Notes under the pieces: generated by a model
The model's input: only the letters and a program-made list of their open reading frames with translations
What the model was told of the DNA's origin: nothing
Database searches by the model: none
In this document: one piece after another, positions 16,502 to 25,050 of the stretch
Numbering within the stretch: position 1 is the stretch's first letter
Layout of the letters: every line of letters begins with the position of its first letter
Program-made: the position numbers and the translations under genes
Assembly (NCBI RefSeq): GCF_024746795.1
Contig: NZ_CP080524.1
Span: 3,636,001-3,700,000, forward strand
Direction: 5' to 3'
DNA from: Mesorhizobium sp. AR10
Lineage (GTDB): Bacteria; Pseudomonadota; Alphaproteobacteria; Rhizobiales; Rhizobiaceae
Length of the DNA: 64,000 nt

Positions 16502-17512
16502 TCATGCCCAAAAACCGCTGACTCGCTCGACCAACCAGAACGAAGCGACGCCGCCGATGCAGTAGGCTGCGGCAAGCCGAGGCCATGCCGGAGACCAGTC
16601 CGGTCGGACACGAGTAAGCCAGATGCGGCGCAGGATCACGAACAACGCCATGACCACCGCGATGAAGAGGAGTTGCCCGAGTTCGACCCCGAGGTTGAAG
16701 AACAGCAACGCAACCGGAATGGCGTGGCCCGGCAAGCCGACCTCACTCAGCGCGCCGGCAAAGCCGAACCCGTGCAGCAGCCCGAATGCAAACGCAATGA
16801 GCCAGGGAAGCCGTGCGGTGAGGCTTTCCCTGCCGTTCGTCGAATTCACGATCTCCACAGCGACGAGTGCAATGCTGAGCGCAATCGCCGCCTCGACCGG
16901 TGGGCCCGGCACGTGGACGAAGCCGAGCGTCGCTGCCGCAAGCGTGATGCTGTGCGCGAGGGTGAAGGCAGTGACGGTGAGGCCGATCCGCTTCCAGCCC
17001 GGCACCAGGATGAGCAGCGCCAGGACGAAGAGCAGATGGTCGACGCCGCTGAGGATGTGCTCGACGCCCAGCCCGAGATAGGTGACGGCAACCTGCATGA
17101 GCCCGGTCGACGAGGGGACCTCGAACGAGGGGCGGTCCGACGTTAGGCGCGTCGTGCTGGTTTCCCCACTCAGCCTTTCGATCCGCACCAACACATCCGT
17201 CCGGCTCGCAGGAAGGCCGTCGATCGCGATGGTCTGGCCGGCGAAACCGGTGGGGTCGCGCACCGTCCACCGTTCGACATAGGCGTCGTCCAGGAAGACG
17301 CCGTCGCGCGGCGCGGCCTCAACCGCGCTCTGAGGCAGCCTCGGGTAGACGGCAAGCCGGAGCTCGCCCAAGGCCGGCGCCTTCCAGAGGACGGAATAGA
17401 CGCCTGGTGCGCTCTCGGTGATCGCGAGATAGGCGGGCCGCAGGTCATGGGCCTGCGTCTGTCCGGCGGCGAGCGTCAGGAGCAGCCAAACGGCGGCAAG
17501 CAGACGGGTCAC
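16502..17512 (-). CDS. HupE/UreJ-family membrane protein
   Basis: Predicted 336 residues from a GTG that overlaps the stop of the upstream isomerase gene (GTGA). A signal-like helix and a periplasmic beta-rich domain (about 20-150, starting AHDLRPAYLAI) are followed by about six transmembrane helices. The HupE/UreJ_2 core is GVEHILSGVDHLLFVLALLI, FTLAHSITL and FGLLHGFGFAGAL, whose His and Asp residues suggest metal transport or sensing. Members near hydrogenase or urease genes are nickel-related, but none of those genes is here. The trio DUF3604 / PpiC / HupE recurs in bacteria without a defined role. Confidence 0.85.
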   Translation of the reverse strand: MTRLLAAVWLLLTLAAGQTQAHDLRPAYLAITESAPGVYSVLWKAPALGELRLAVYPRLPQSAVEAAPRDGVFLDDAYVERWTVRDPTGFAGQTIAIDGLPASRTDVLVRIERLSGETSTTRLTSDRPSFEVPSSTGLMQVAVTYLGLGVEHILSGVDHLLFVLALLILVPGWKRIGLTVTAFTLAHSITLAAATLGFVHVPGPPVEAAIALSIALVAVEIVNSTNGRESLTARLPWLIAFAFGLLHGFGFAGALSEVGLPGHAIPVALLFFNLGVELGQLLFIAVVMALFVILRRIWLTRVRPDWSPAWPRLAAAYCIGGVASFWLVERVSGFWA

Positions 17513-18378
17513 TGCGCGGCCTCGGCAAGTTTTGCTGCGCCTATTTGCTCCGGTGCGGCCTCGACCTTGATGACGTATCGGGACCGAACCTTCTCGTAGA
17601 ATGCGTCGTTGGCGACGACCTTGCGGGCGTGAAGCCATTCCCGCCGCGCTGCCTCACGGATATCCTCGAACGGAGGGTCGCGCGCCTCGACACGTTCGCC
17701 GACGCGAACGAGATGCACACCGTAGACCGAAGTCACCGGCCCTTCCCAACGGCCGCGGCCCGCGTGGTCGATCCAGCCTGCGAAGCTGTCGCCGAATGTC
17801 TTCGCAACGTCGGACATCGTGGCGTCGCGGAAGTCGAAGCCCGCCATGAACTGATCGCCGACCTGCGATGCGTCTGCCGTCCCGGCATTCAGACCCTGGA
17901 GCAGGGGTTCAAGCTCCGCGGCGCTCGGGCTGCTCTTGGTGCTCGTCTGGAAATAGATGTGGCTGAAGGAGACGTGTGGCTCGGCACGGAACCAGGCTGG
18001 ATGGTCGGCCACGAAGGTCTTCAACTCGGCGTCGGTCGGTTCGGCCTGGGCAGTCAGGTCGGCAACGAATTCCATCTTCTGCCGCATGCGGCGGCGGATG
18101 ATGGCATCGTCGCGGTCGAGGCCCATCGTGATGGCCTCACGGTAGAGGACTTCATCGCGGATGTAGTCCCTGACCAATGCTTCGCGTTCCCCGGCCGTCG
18201 GCGGACGCTGCCAGGTCCGGCTGAAGATCGCCTCCATGCTGGCAATCTGGCCGGCGCTGACGATGATCTCGCCCTGCGCCGGTCCATCATCGGCGGTCAG
18301 TCGGAACACACCGAACAGGACCGCGCCGATGACGAGGAAATGCAGAAGCGGTTCGCGCAGGAGCTTCACTGTGCTCAC
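17509..18378 (-). CDS. peptidyl-prolyl isomerase, PpiC/SurA-like
   Basis: Predicted 289 residues. One N-terminal membrane anchor (about 12-28), a helical SurA_N-like region (about 40-110, LVRDYIRDEVLYREAITMGL) and a C-terminal PPIase_2-like domain (about 120-265). The parvulin site is degenerate compared with strong PpiC enzymes, so it may act mainly as a chaperone. It starts 3 bp after the DUF3604 gene and overlaps the HupE/UreJ start by 4 bp, so the three are translationally coupled. Confidence 0.8.
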   Translation of the reverse strand: MSTVKLLREPLLHFLVIGAVLFGVFRLTADDGPAQGEIIVSAGQIASMEAIFSRTWQRPPTAGEREALVRDYIRDEVLYREAITMGLDRDDAIIRRRMRQKMEFVADLTAQAEPTDAELKTFVADHPAWFRAEPHVSFSHIYFQTSTKSSPSAAELEPLLQGLNAGTADASQVGDQFMAGFDFRDATMSDVAKTFGDSFAGWIDHAGRGRWEGPVTSVYGVHLVRVGERVEARDPPFEDIREAARREWLHARKVVANDAFYEKVRSRYVIKVEAAPEQIGAAKLAEAAQ

Positions 18379-18381
18379 CCA

Positions 18382-20400
18382 TCAGCCCGGCGTGTACCAG
18401 ATAGGCGAGGTGTAGGCGCGTTCCTGACCGAACATCGGCACGCCGTCGGGCATCTTGATCCCAAAGCGCACGGCGTCATAGGCAGTCCACCGCGGCGTCG
18501 GGATCTCGAGCACGCGGGCATAATAGACCGCCCGCAGAGCCGGATCGAAATCCGGGTCCGCCCATGTCTTGATCAGTTCGGAAGCGCCGATCGTATTTGT
18601 CCAGGTGGCGGTCGCCACGTCGACCGTGTTGCCGACCGGCGGCAGCTTGCCATCGGTGCCGGGCACCCGCTTGTCCGACCACACCACGTCGTAGACCTTC
18701 TCCTGGCGAGCGCCAGCCGCGTCGACCCAGCCCTTGACGATCTGGATGCGATCGAGATTGCCGCCAAGGGGATCCTTTAACGCTGCCACCAGGAAGGTCG
18801 GCGATTTCCCCGCAGGCGCGGCACTGAGATCGCCACCCATCGGCACACCCTTGCCGTAGCCTGCGAAAGCCGGACTGCGCGATTGCGCGTCGGCGTCGGT
18901 GAAGTCCCAGCCGCCGAAGAAACGCACCAGCATGCGCGGGCCGGTCGTTCCATAGACCTCCTTGCGGCGCAGGGCGTCCCAGAGCGCCTCGCGCGAGTTG
19001 TCGGTCGCCCATACGCCGGCATAGCCGGAAGCGACCTGTTGCCAGCCCATGAGGAACAAGTCGCCATTGCGCATGAACTCATGGGTCGCACGATGCGGGC
19101 TCGGTTCCGCGCCGCTGTGCTTGCCGAAGAAGTTCTCCTCCTCGACGGCGGTGAGCGAGGTGTGGCTGTCGGTCGAGCCGATCATGCCAAATTTGTACGG
19201 GTTCACCCCGAGTTTCGCCTCAAGCTGGAGGCCGGTTTGCAGCGCCGTGCGGGCATATTCGCTCTGCAGCATCTCGGGCTTCTTCGCCTCGCTGAGGTTG
19301 AGGTTGCCCTTGTCCCACAACTCGTAGCCGGCGAATTCGTCGGTGGGTGAGAGATAGGGATGCGTCTCGCCATCACCTTTGACCTGCGTCACCTCGTAGA
19401 GCGGCTCCCAGCGGGTGCGGGTCTCCGCATACTCCTTGGACAGAGGCTGTCCGGTGGCGGGATTGGTCTCGGTCGGGAACATCCAGCCGTTCGAGAGATT
19501 GCCGTTGTGCGAGATGGCCAGCACCCGCCCGCCGGTCTTGTCCTCGTAGGCCGCGAGATGCTTCCACAGGTCCTCCGGAGTGGTGCTGCCGGCAGGGGGA
19601 TAGGTGGTGAACGGAAGGGTCTGCTTCGCCTGCTCCCCGCCGTCGCGATAGATCACGACACGATGGAGATTGTTGCCGGGCGGCACCTGCGAGGTCCATT
19701 CGTAACCGATGAAGGCGGTGAAATGTCCCGGCTCATTGTATTTTTCCGCCGCGGCAATCATCTGATCCCAGGTCGAGCGATAACCGTCGGATCCCGGCAG
19801 GAACTGCAGCGCCGGGGGAAATGTGCCCCGCGAGAAATTGTCGATGATCTCGAGCGCCGCCTTGACGCCATCTTCGCCGCCTTTTTGCACAAGATCGTAC
19901 CAGCGCCGGCCGGTCGGGTCGGCGAGCATCTCCGGCTTGCCGGCAAAGAGCGCGGGGAAGAAGCCCATATTGTCGGAATGGTCGGTGATGGCGAGAAAAT
20001 CCAACGGCCGCGAGAGCTTCACCCGCTGGCCGCCCGACGCGGTCAGTTCCTCGCCGCGCGCGAAACGATAGGCTTCGTCGAAGCCGAGGCGAGTGCCGAA
20101 GGCGCCGGCATCCATCGATGCGCTGGTGTGAAGATGCGTGTCGCCCCAGAATACGCGGCTCGGGAAGTTGCGCCCCGCATAAGGCGAATAGCCAGGCGGT
20201 TTGCTCGGAAGGACCGTCGCCGCGTCCATGGTACCGATGTCGGTGATCGTCTGGGCGGCTGCCGGTGAGACGGCAAGCGCGGTTGCTATCGCCAAAGCGT
20301 GCCTGAAGCGCGCCTGCGGGCGGTCTTTGCGCTTGTCAACAAGTGCCGAAAAACCTTCGACGCACACGGTTCGAGGAATCAGAGCTGAGGCAAGTTTCAT
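18382..20400 (-). CDS. DUF3604 exported protein, PHP-like fold
   Basis: Predicted 672 residues with a signal peptide (cleavage near AAAQTIT). The DUF3604 domain contains WGDTHLHTSASMDA and DFLAITDHSDNMG, the His/Asp clusters of PHP-type metal-dependent phosphoesterases, and GSTDSHT later. This predicts a periplasmic metal enzyme, though no substrate is established for the family. GGGAGGACATCGCC precedes the start. First gene of a co-directional run that continues through isomerase, HupE, FGE, sulfatase and SphA-like genes with gaps of 3 to about 140 bp. Confidence 0.88.
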   Translation of the reverse strand: MKLASALIPRTVCVEGFSALVDKRKDRPQARFRHALAIATALAVSPAAAQTITDIGTMDAATVLPSKPPGYSPYAGRNFPSRVFWGDTHLHTSASMDAGAFGTRLGFDEAYRFARGEELTASGGQRVKLSRPLDFLAITDHSDNMGFFPALFAGKPEMLADPTGRRWYDLVQKGGEDGVKAALEIIDNFSRGTFPPALQFLPGSDGYRSTWDQMIAAAEKYNEPGHFTAFIGYEWTSQVPPGNNLHRVVIYRDGGEQAKQTLPFTTYPPAGSTTPEDLWKHLAAYEDKTGGRVLAISHNGNLSNGWMFPTETNPATGQPLSKEYAETRTRWEPLYEVTQVKGDGETHPYLSPTDEFAGYELWDKGNLNLSEAKKPEMLQSEYARTALQTGLQLEAKLGVNPYKFGMIGSTDSHTSLTAVEEENFFGKHSGAEPSPHRATHEFMRNGDLFLMGWQQVASGYAGVWATDNSREALWDALRRKEVYGTTGPRMLVRFFGGWDFTDADAQSRSPAFAGYGKGVPMGGDLSAAPAGKSPTFLVAALKDPLGGNLDRIQIVKGWVDAAGARQEKVYDVVWSDKRVPGTDGKLPPVGNTVDVATATWTNTIGASELIKTWADPDFDPALRAVYYARVLEIPTPRWTAYDAVRFGIKMPDGVPMFGQERAYTSPIWYTPG

Positions 20401-20873
20401 GGCGATGTCCTCCCTGGCGATAGTTTCCTTTTAGCTCAGACGTCTTGGCGTTCGTGATGTCATCTGCGGAGCCGGGAATTCGGCTATTCGAGTTCTCCGC
20501 ATATCGTGGTGGGCTATCCAGCCCTGCCGAATGCGCCCCCGACATGTGGGTCGGGACCCGCGTCCCCGGCGACGAAGTGGCCAGGCGTAGCAGATTGCCC
20601 CTCCCCATCCGCAGCCGCATAGGGCGCATGCTCACAGCAGCGGACGTTGGGGAAGCTCGCACACAAACACGCGTGCCGGGACGTAACTAACTGTATGCTA
20701 CGGGATGGGAGCAGCTGACGATCACGAGATCCGGCGAGCAAGGCGACCGTGGCTCGCAAGGTGGATGTCGAACTCCTCGCCCGACCAGGTACAGCGAGAG
20801 GAAAACGAAGATGATGAATTTGGTCTGAGGTAGCCCCGCAATGGTCGCGCCCTGCACGAGGGTGAGGCGAACC
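20401..20873. other. intergenic region upstream of DUF3604
   Basis: About 470 bp bearing element copy e and otherwise no supported feature. Several overlapping open frames exist but none has family-like sequence. Confidence 0.5.
20677..20701. promoter_or_regulatory. GTAA-n-T-w-AC element, copy e
   Basis: Core GTAACTAAC (20683-20691) in GGGACGTAACTAACTGTATG, continuing CTACG as in copy c. It is about 280 bp before DUF3604, the only start it can serve. Confidence 0.45.
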
Positions 20874-21164
20874 TCAAGGGGATCGATTGAAGGTCGGTTC
20901 CTGACAGCGATAGACGCGGCATTGACCGTCGCGTGTCGGGACCGACGCGGCGCTCGGCACGTCCGGCCAGTCGCATTCGTTGCCGAATTGGCGGACGTAT
21001 CGATCGTAGGTGTTGCGGCCAGTGGTCAGAACCGCCGAGCGATGGCTTTTGATCAGGTCCTGCGTCTGTTCGCAGGTCATCGCGCGCGTGTCCGGTCGCG
21101 CATCGGCGACACTCGTGACACAAACTGCCATCCCGGCAAGAAAGGCGATCGACAAATTTTTCAT
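20874..21164 (-). CDS. small exported Cys-containing protein
   Basis: Predicted 96 residues with a signal peptide (cleavage near VADARPD). The mature part has four Cys (TCEQTQDLI, NECDWPD, GQCRVYRCQ) that likely form disulphides. I recognise the CEQ-x-Q ... VLTTGRNTYDRYVR ... VPTRDGQCR pattern as a small conserved family of Rhizobiales without known function. The start was placed at the ATG that opens the signal peptide, 19 codons inside the longest frame. Confidence 0.7.
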   Translation of the reverse strand: MKNLSIAFLAGMAVCVTSVADARPDTRAMTCEQTQDLIKSHRSAVLTTGRNTYDRYVRQFGNECDWPDVPSAASVPTRDGQCRVYRCQEPTFNRSP

Positions 21165-21381
21165 GGCCGACACAACGGAACTCCCGATCGATGAATATGG
21201 ACCGGCCCAAGAAAACGGCAAGATATTTCGGCCGACGAAATCGCGGCACGATGCGAAGCATCAGCCGATGACCGACAAGCCGGCGACCACTTACGTCGTG
21301 AGCGTATTTCGGGATTTGGCGTTCTAGCTGGTAAGAAGAAGCCGCATGCTGGCGCGCAACGCCCTGGCGTGAAAAAGGCGT

Positions 21382-21456
21382 TGGCTCCCCGGGCCGGATT
21401 CGAACCAGCGACCAACCGGTTAACAGCCGGTTGCTCTACCACTGAGCTACCGGGGA
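21382..21456 (-). tRNA. tRNA-Asn (GTT)
   Basis: Complete cloverleaf on the reverse strand: acceptor TCCCCGG pairs with CCGGGGA, D-arm AGCTCAGTGGTAGAGC, anticodon loop CTGTTAA reading GTT, T-arm with GGTTCGAATCC, discriminator G and an encoded CCA. It separates the accessory left part from the core region. Confidence 0.97.
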
Positions 21457-21679
21457 ACAGAGGCTCTCATGTGAGTGGCGCAGCCTATAGCAAACCCGTT
21501 TCGGCTTTGCAAAGAAGCATTTCGCATTTTTTCGGCGCTTTTTCATGCGACGGTTTCTGGCAATCGCCGGCAGACGCCCTCATATGAGCTGTCCCGCCCT
21601 CGTCAGCGGAACCGAAAAGGGCAGTTGCGGCTTTTACCAGCAATGGCTTTACTCCTTGGGAAGCGGATTGACGTTCGAC

Positions 21680-21940
21680 ATGACTGCAGCAGGCGACAAT
21701 CAGGCACCGGCGCGGAAAATCACGGTCTTCGGCCGCGAATTCACCATGCCGCGCTCACGCGGCCTCAGGATTGCGATCGGCGCCGTCCTGGTCTTCTTCG
21801 GCATTCTCGGCTTCCTGCCGATTCTGGGTTTCTGGATGATCCCGCTCGGATTGCTCGTGCTTTCCTACGAGTTCGCTCTGGTGCGCCGCCACCGGCGCCG
21901 GCTCGTCGTGTGGTGGGAGCGGCGGCGGCGGCCGAACTGA
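21680..21940 (+). CDS. small membrane protein, PGPGW-like
   Basis: Predicted 86 residues. A hydrophilic N-terminus (TVFGREFTMPRSRGL) is followed by two closely spaced hydrophobic helices (about 30-50 and 50-68, FFGILGFLPILGFWMIPLGL) and a strongly basic C-terminus with WWERRRRPN. The build resembles the small two-helix PGPGW transmembrane family, though the eponymous motif is replaced by LPILGFW. Membrane topology would put the basic tail in the cytoplasm. Start codon uncertain because no clear ribosome-binding site is seen. Confidence 0.55.
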   Translation: MTAAGDNQAPARKITVFGREFTMPRSRGLRIAIGAVLVFFGILGFLPILGFWMIPLGLLVLSYEFALVRRHRRRLVVWWERRRRPN

Positions 21941-22425
21941 AGTCGGGGCCGACGCTGGACAAATGCCGGCGAGAGGCCCTTCAACCATCGATACCTCGGA
22001 CATAGCGGCCGAAGCGCTTTTCCAGGCCTTCGCAAATCTCCTTGAGAACAGCGGCAGCCGAAGCCAAGTGTGCACGATCGTGCGGTTGGCACCCTCGATG
22101 CTGAGGCGGTCGATGGTGCTGCGCAAGCTCTTCGCATCTCAGCAGCGACAATCCGCGCTAGGCGGTCGTGTCCCGGTCTGGCATTGTCCGGCGCGTTGCG
22201 GCTTCCCTTCAATTGCCCTGCGCAAGCTGCCGGTTTCGAGTTTTCCGCGACTGCACACCACGCTTGGCATGCTTAACGATTGGCCAACATCCGATTGCAT
22301 TGTATGCATCGATGATTCGACACGTGGCACTCTGGCCAGAGGAAACCGCCCGGAATGCACCATGGCCGCTTGACGGCATTTTCGCCGCAACCTATTGGAA
22401 CCGGGTGGAACGCCGGGAGCAACGA
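21941..22425. other. gene-poor segment before tRNA-Cys
   Basis: About 485 bp without a supported gene. The reverse strand shows two short protein-like stretches in different frames (LRSTIDRLSIEGANR and KEICEGLEKRFGRYV), which may be the remains of a decayed gene. Neither has a start codon in a credible context. Confidence 0.4.
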
Positions 22426-22499
22426 GGCCTCGTGGCGGAGTGGTTACGCAGAGGACTGCAAATCCTTGCACCCCGGTTCGATTCCGGGCGAGGCCTCCA
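22426..22499 (+). tRNA. tRNA-Cys (GCA)
   Basis: Complete cloverleaf: acceptor GGCCTCG pairs with CGAGGCC, anticodon loop ACTGCAAAT reading GCA, T-arm GGTTCGATTCC, discriminator T as expected for tRNA-Cys, and encoded CCA. Confidence 0.97.
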
Positions 22500-22604
22500 G
22501 GCGCCCGAGCTCCCGCGCGTCAGCGCCGGAGCTTGAGTTCCGGTCGAAATGAACCGCGGTCTTGCGCGGCAAGCGGATTGGTTTTTGGGCGGATTGGTTG
22601 GGAC

Positions 22605-23279
22605 ATGAGCGCTGATTTCTCCGAACTTCGCGTGAAAATGGTCGACGGTCAGGTCCGTACCACCGACGTGACCAGCGCGCCGCTGCTGGATGCGATGCTC
22701 GTCGTGCCGCGCGAGGCGTTCGTCGGCGCCGGCCAACGCGATCTCGCCTATATCGACGAGGACATCCGCATTTCCAACGGCTTGGACGGTGGTGGCGCGC
22801 GCTATCTCATGGAGGCTTCGCCGCTAGCCAAACTGTTACAGCTGGCCGAGGTCAACGCCAGCGATTGTGCGCTCGATGTCGGCTGCGGCACCGGCTATTC
22901 CACGGCTCTGTTGTCGCGGCTGGCAAGGTCTGTGGTCGCGCTGGAAAGTGATGCGGCGCTGGCCGAAACGGCCAGAGCGACGCTTTCGGGGCTGGGCTGC
23001 GACAACGTAACCGTGGTTACCGGGCCCCTGCCGCAAGGCCATGCCGCCAAGGCGCCTTACGACGTGATCTTCATTGGTGGCAGCGTCGAGGAAGTGCCGG
23101 CGGCGCTGCTCGACCAACTCGCGGAAGGCGGCCGCCTGGTCGCCGTAGAGGGACAGGGCAATTCGGGCGTAGCCCGACTGTTTATCAAGGCGAGGGGGGT
23201 TGTGACCGGAAGACGGGCATTTAATGCGGCAATAAAGCCACTACCCGGCTTTGAACGCATTCACGCGTTCCAATTCTGA
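22605..23279 (+). CDS. PCMT-family methyltransferase-like protein
   Basis: Predicted 224 residues, cytosolic. The PCMT pattern is clear: MVDGQVRTTDVTSAPLLDAM at the N-terminus, SAM-binding motif I ALDVGCGTGYSTALL, motif II-like GPYDVIFIGGSVEEVP region (here APYDVIFIGG) and LAEGGRLVAVEG. In Rhizobiales this paralogue typically sits directly before tolC and may not repair isoaspartate. A second, more canonical pcm is present beside surE. The ATG lies after GGGAC; the longer frame reaches back across tRNA-Cys and was rejected. Confidence 0.82.
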   Translation: MSADFSELRVKMVDGQVRTTDVTSAPLLDAMLVVPREAFVGAGQRDLAYIDEDIRISNGLDGGGARYLMEASPLAKLLQLAEVNASDCALDVGCGTGYSTALLSRLARSVVALESDAALAETARATLSGLGCDNVTVVTGPLPQGHAAKAPYDVIFIGGSVEEVPAALLDQLAEGGRLVAVEGQGNSGVARLFIKARGVVTGRRAFNAAIKPLPGFERIHAFQF

Positions 23280-23392
23280 GTGATTTTGCCTTGCAGCAGA
23301 AGCGTTGTCATGATCGCTTGTGTTTGAACAATTGTTGCTGGTCCGCACAATCGGGGCGCTGTGGGGGCTGACAGCAGGGAACTTCAAAAGCC

Positions 23393-23424
23393 ACGCCGGC
23401 TGCTCAAGGAGGAGAAGCCGGCGT
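23393..23424 (+). promoter_or_regulatory. hairpin in tolC leader with SD-like loop
   Basis: ACGCCGGCT and AGCCGGCGT form a perfect 9-bp stem. The 14-base loop is GCTCAAGGAGGAGA, so an AAGGAGGAG segment is displayed in the loop 37-70 bases before the tolC GTG. The actual ribosome-binding site (GAGGG) lies downstream of it. Confidence 0.5.
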
Positions 23425-23461
23425 TGCGCAGTTCCCACGGAAAACGAATGAGGGATAAAAC

Positions 23462-24838
23462 GTGCCGTCCATACGCAAGAGTCTTTTTGCCGCCGTCCTC
23501 GTTTCCGCGACCGCGCTTTCTCCGATAGTCGCCTCTGCGGAAACCATTTTCGGCGCGCTTTCCAAGGCCTACCAGAACAATTCCTCGCTGAATTCCGCCC
23601 GTGCCGGTGTCCGTGTCACCGACGAGGGCGTGCCCCTCGCCAAGTCCGGCTGGCGCCCGACCATCAATGGACAGGCTGACGTCGACTACCAGAACACGCG
23701 CGTCAGCGGCGCCAGCAACAAACTTTCGAGCGCCAGTGTCGGTATCGTGATCAACCAGAGCCTGTTCGACGGGTTCCAGACCAGGAACAACGTCGCTGCC
23801 GCCGAATCGCGGGTCAGCGCCTCGGTCGAAAGCCTGCGCAACACCGAAGAGAACATTCTGTTTACTGCGGCGCAAGCGTATATGGACGTGATACGCGACC
23901 GGCAGGTGGCGGTGCTGACCGAGCAGAACCTGCAGTTCCTCACCGAGCAAGCGCGCGCGGCACGCTCGCGCTTCGAGGTTGGCGAAGGCACGCGCACCGA
24001 CGTCGCCCAGGCCGACGCCTCGCGTTCGTCCGCCGTGGCGCAGTTGAGTGCCGCGCGTGCGCAGGCACTGGCAAGTGCGGCGTCCTATCATCAGATCGTC
24101 GGCGATGAACCGGGCAAGCTCAAGGGCGCTTCACCGTTGGCGAAGCTTTTGCCATCGAACCTGGGTGCGGCGATCACCATCGCATCCGCCGAGCATCCGG
24201 CCATCCTGGCCACCCAGCATCTGGTCGATGCGGCGGGGTTTTCGGTGAAATCGAACGAAGGCGCCCTGCTGCCGCAGCTTTCCGCTTCGGCCGGTATTTC
24301 CCAGGATTATCTGCACCGTAGTCCGGATATCGGCACCAACGGCGATTCGACCTCGGCCAATATCGGCGCGACGCTGACAATCCCGATCTATTCGGGTGGC
24401 CGTACCTCGGCATTGGTTAGGCAGTCGAAGGAATCGCTCAGCCAGGCCCGGATCGAGGTCGATGTCAGCCGCGACCAGGTGCGCAACGCCGTCACCTCGG
24501 CATGGACGCAATACACCGCCGCGCAACAGGGTGTCGTTGCCAACAGGGAGGTGATCGCCGCCGCGCAATTGGCTTTGAATGGCGTCATCGAAGAGCGCAA
24601 TGTCGGCCAGCGCACCACGCTCGACGTGTTGAACGCCCAGAACGCCGTCATCACTGCGAAGATCGAGCTTGCCAACTCCGAACATGATGTCGTGGTGGCG
24701 AGCTATGCCATCCTTTCGGCGATCGGCCGTCTGTCGGTCGAACGCCTCGCTCTGCAGGTGACGAAATACAGACCTGAAGAGCATTACAACGCGGTCAAGG
24801 ACAAGTGGATCGGCCTGCGCACGCCGGATGGCCGCTGA
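23462..24838 (+). CDS. tolC: TolC-family outer-membrane efflux protein
   Basis: Predicted 458 residues from a GTG preceded by GAGGG. A signal peptide (cleavage near ASAETIFG) is followed by two homologous outer-membrane-efflux halves: ETIFGALSKAYQNNSSLNSAR and QVAVLTEQNLQFLTEQARAARSRFEVGEGTRTDVAQA in the first, LRQ/LVRQSKESLSQARIEVD and EERNVGQRTTLDVLNAQNAV in the second. It forms the trimeric outer-membrane duct for type I secretion and efflux. It follows the PCMT-family gene, an arrangement usual in this order. The HlyD/DUF2955 pair at 5.6 kb could use this duct. Confidence 0.92.
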   Translation: MPSIRKSLFAAVLVSATALSPIVASAETIFGALSKAYQNNSSLNSARAGVRVTDEGVPLAKSGWRPTINGQADVDYQNTRVSGASNKLSSASVGIVINQSLFDGFQTRNNVAAAESRVSASVESLRNTEENILFTAAQAYMDVIRDRQVAVLTEQNLQFLTEQARAARSRFEVGEGTRTDVAQADASRSSAVAQLSAARAQALASAASYHQIVGDEPGKLKGASPLAKLLPSNLGAAITIASAEHPAILATQHLVDAAGFSVKSNEGALLPQLSASAGISQDYLHRSPDIGTNGDSTSANIGATLTIPIYSGGRTSALVRQSKESLSQARIEVDVSRDQVRNAVTSAWTQYTAAQQGVVANREVIAAAQLALNGVIEERNVGQRTTLDVLNAQNAVITAKIELANSEHDVVVASYAILSAIGRLSVERLALQVTKYRPEEHYNAVKDKWIGLRTPDGR

Positions 24839-25050
24839 CCACGTCAGCCAATCCAAATCTGCCGATTCAAAGTGCTGGAGCGCCGCGCGTCATAAAAGGA
24901 TGCGGGCGCTCTAATCTGTTGAAATCCAACATGTCCCCAGATTGGGGATTCTCGGATGACGATCCGTCGGGTACCCTATCGCCATGATTCGAATCCGGCT
25001 TTTGCCGGACAGGAAATCTGCAACGGGTCACAAAGGCGGCGGATGTGACG

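Noticed and set aside
21980..22151. Reverse-strand fragments LRSTIDRLSIEGANR and KEICEGLEKRFGRYV
   Set aside because: They lie in different frames and have no start or known family, so not enough to call a pseudogene.
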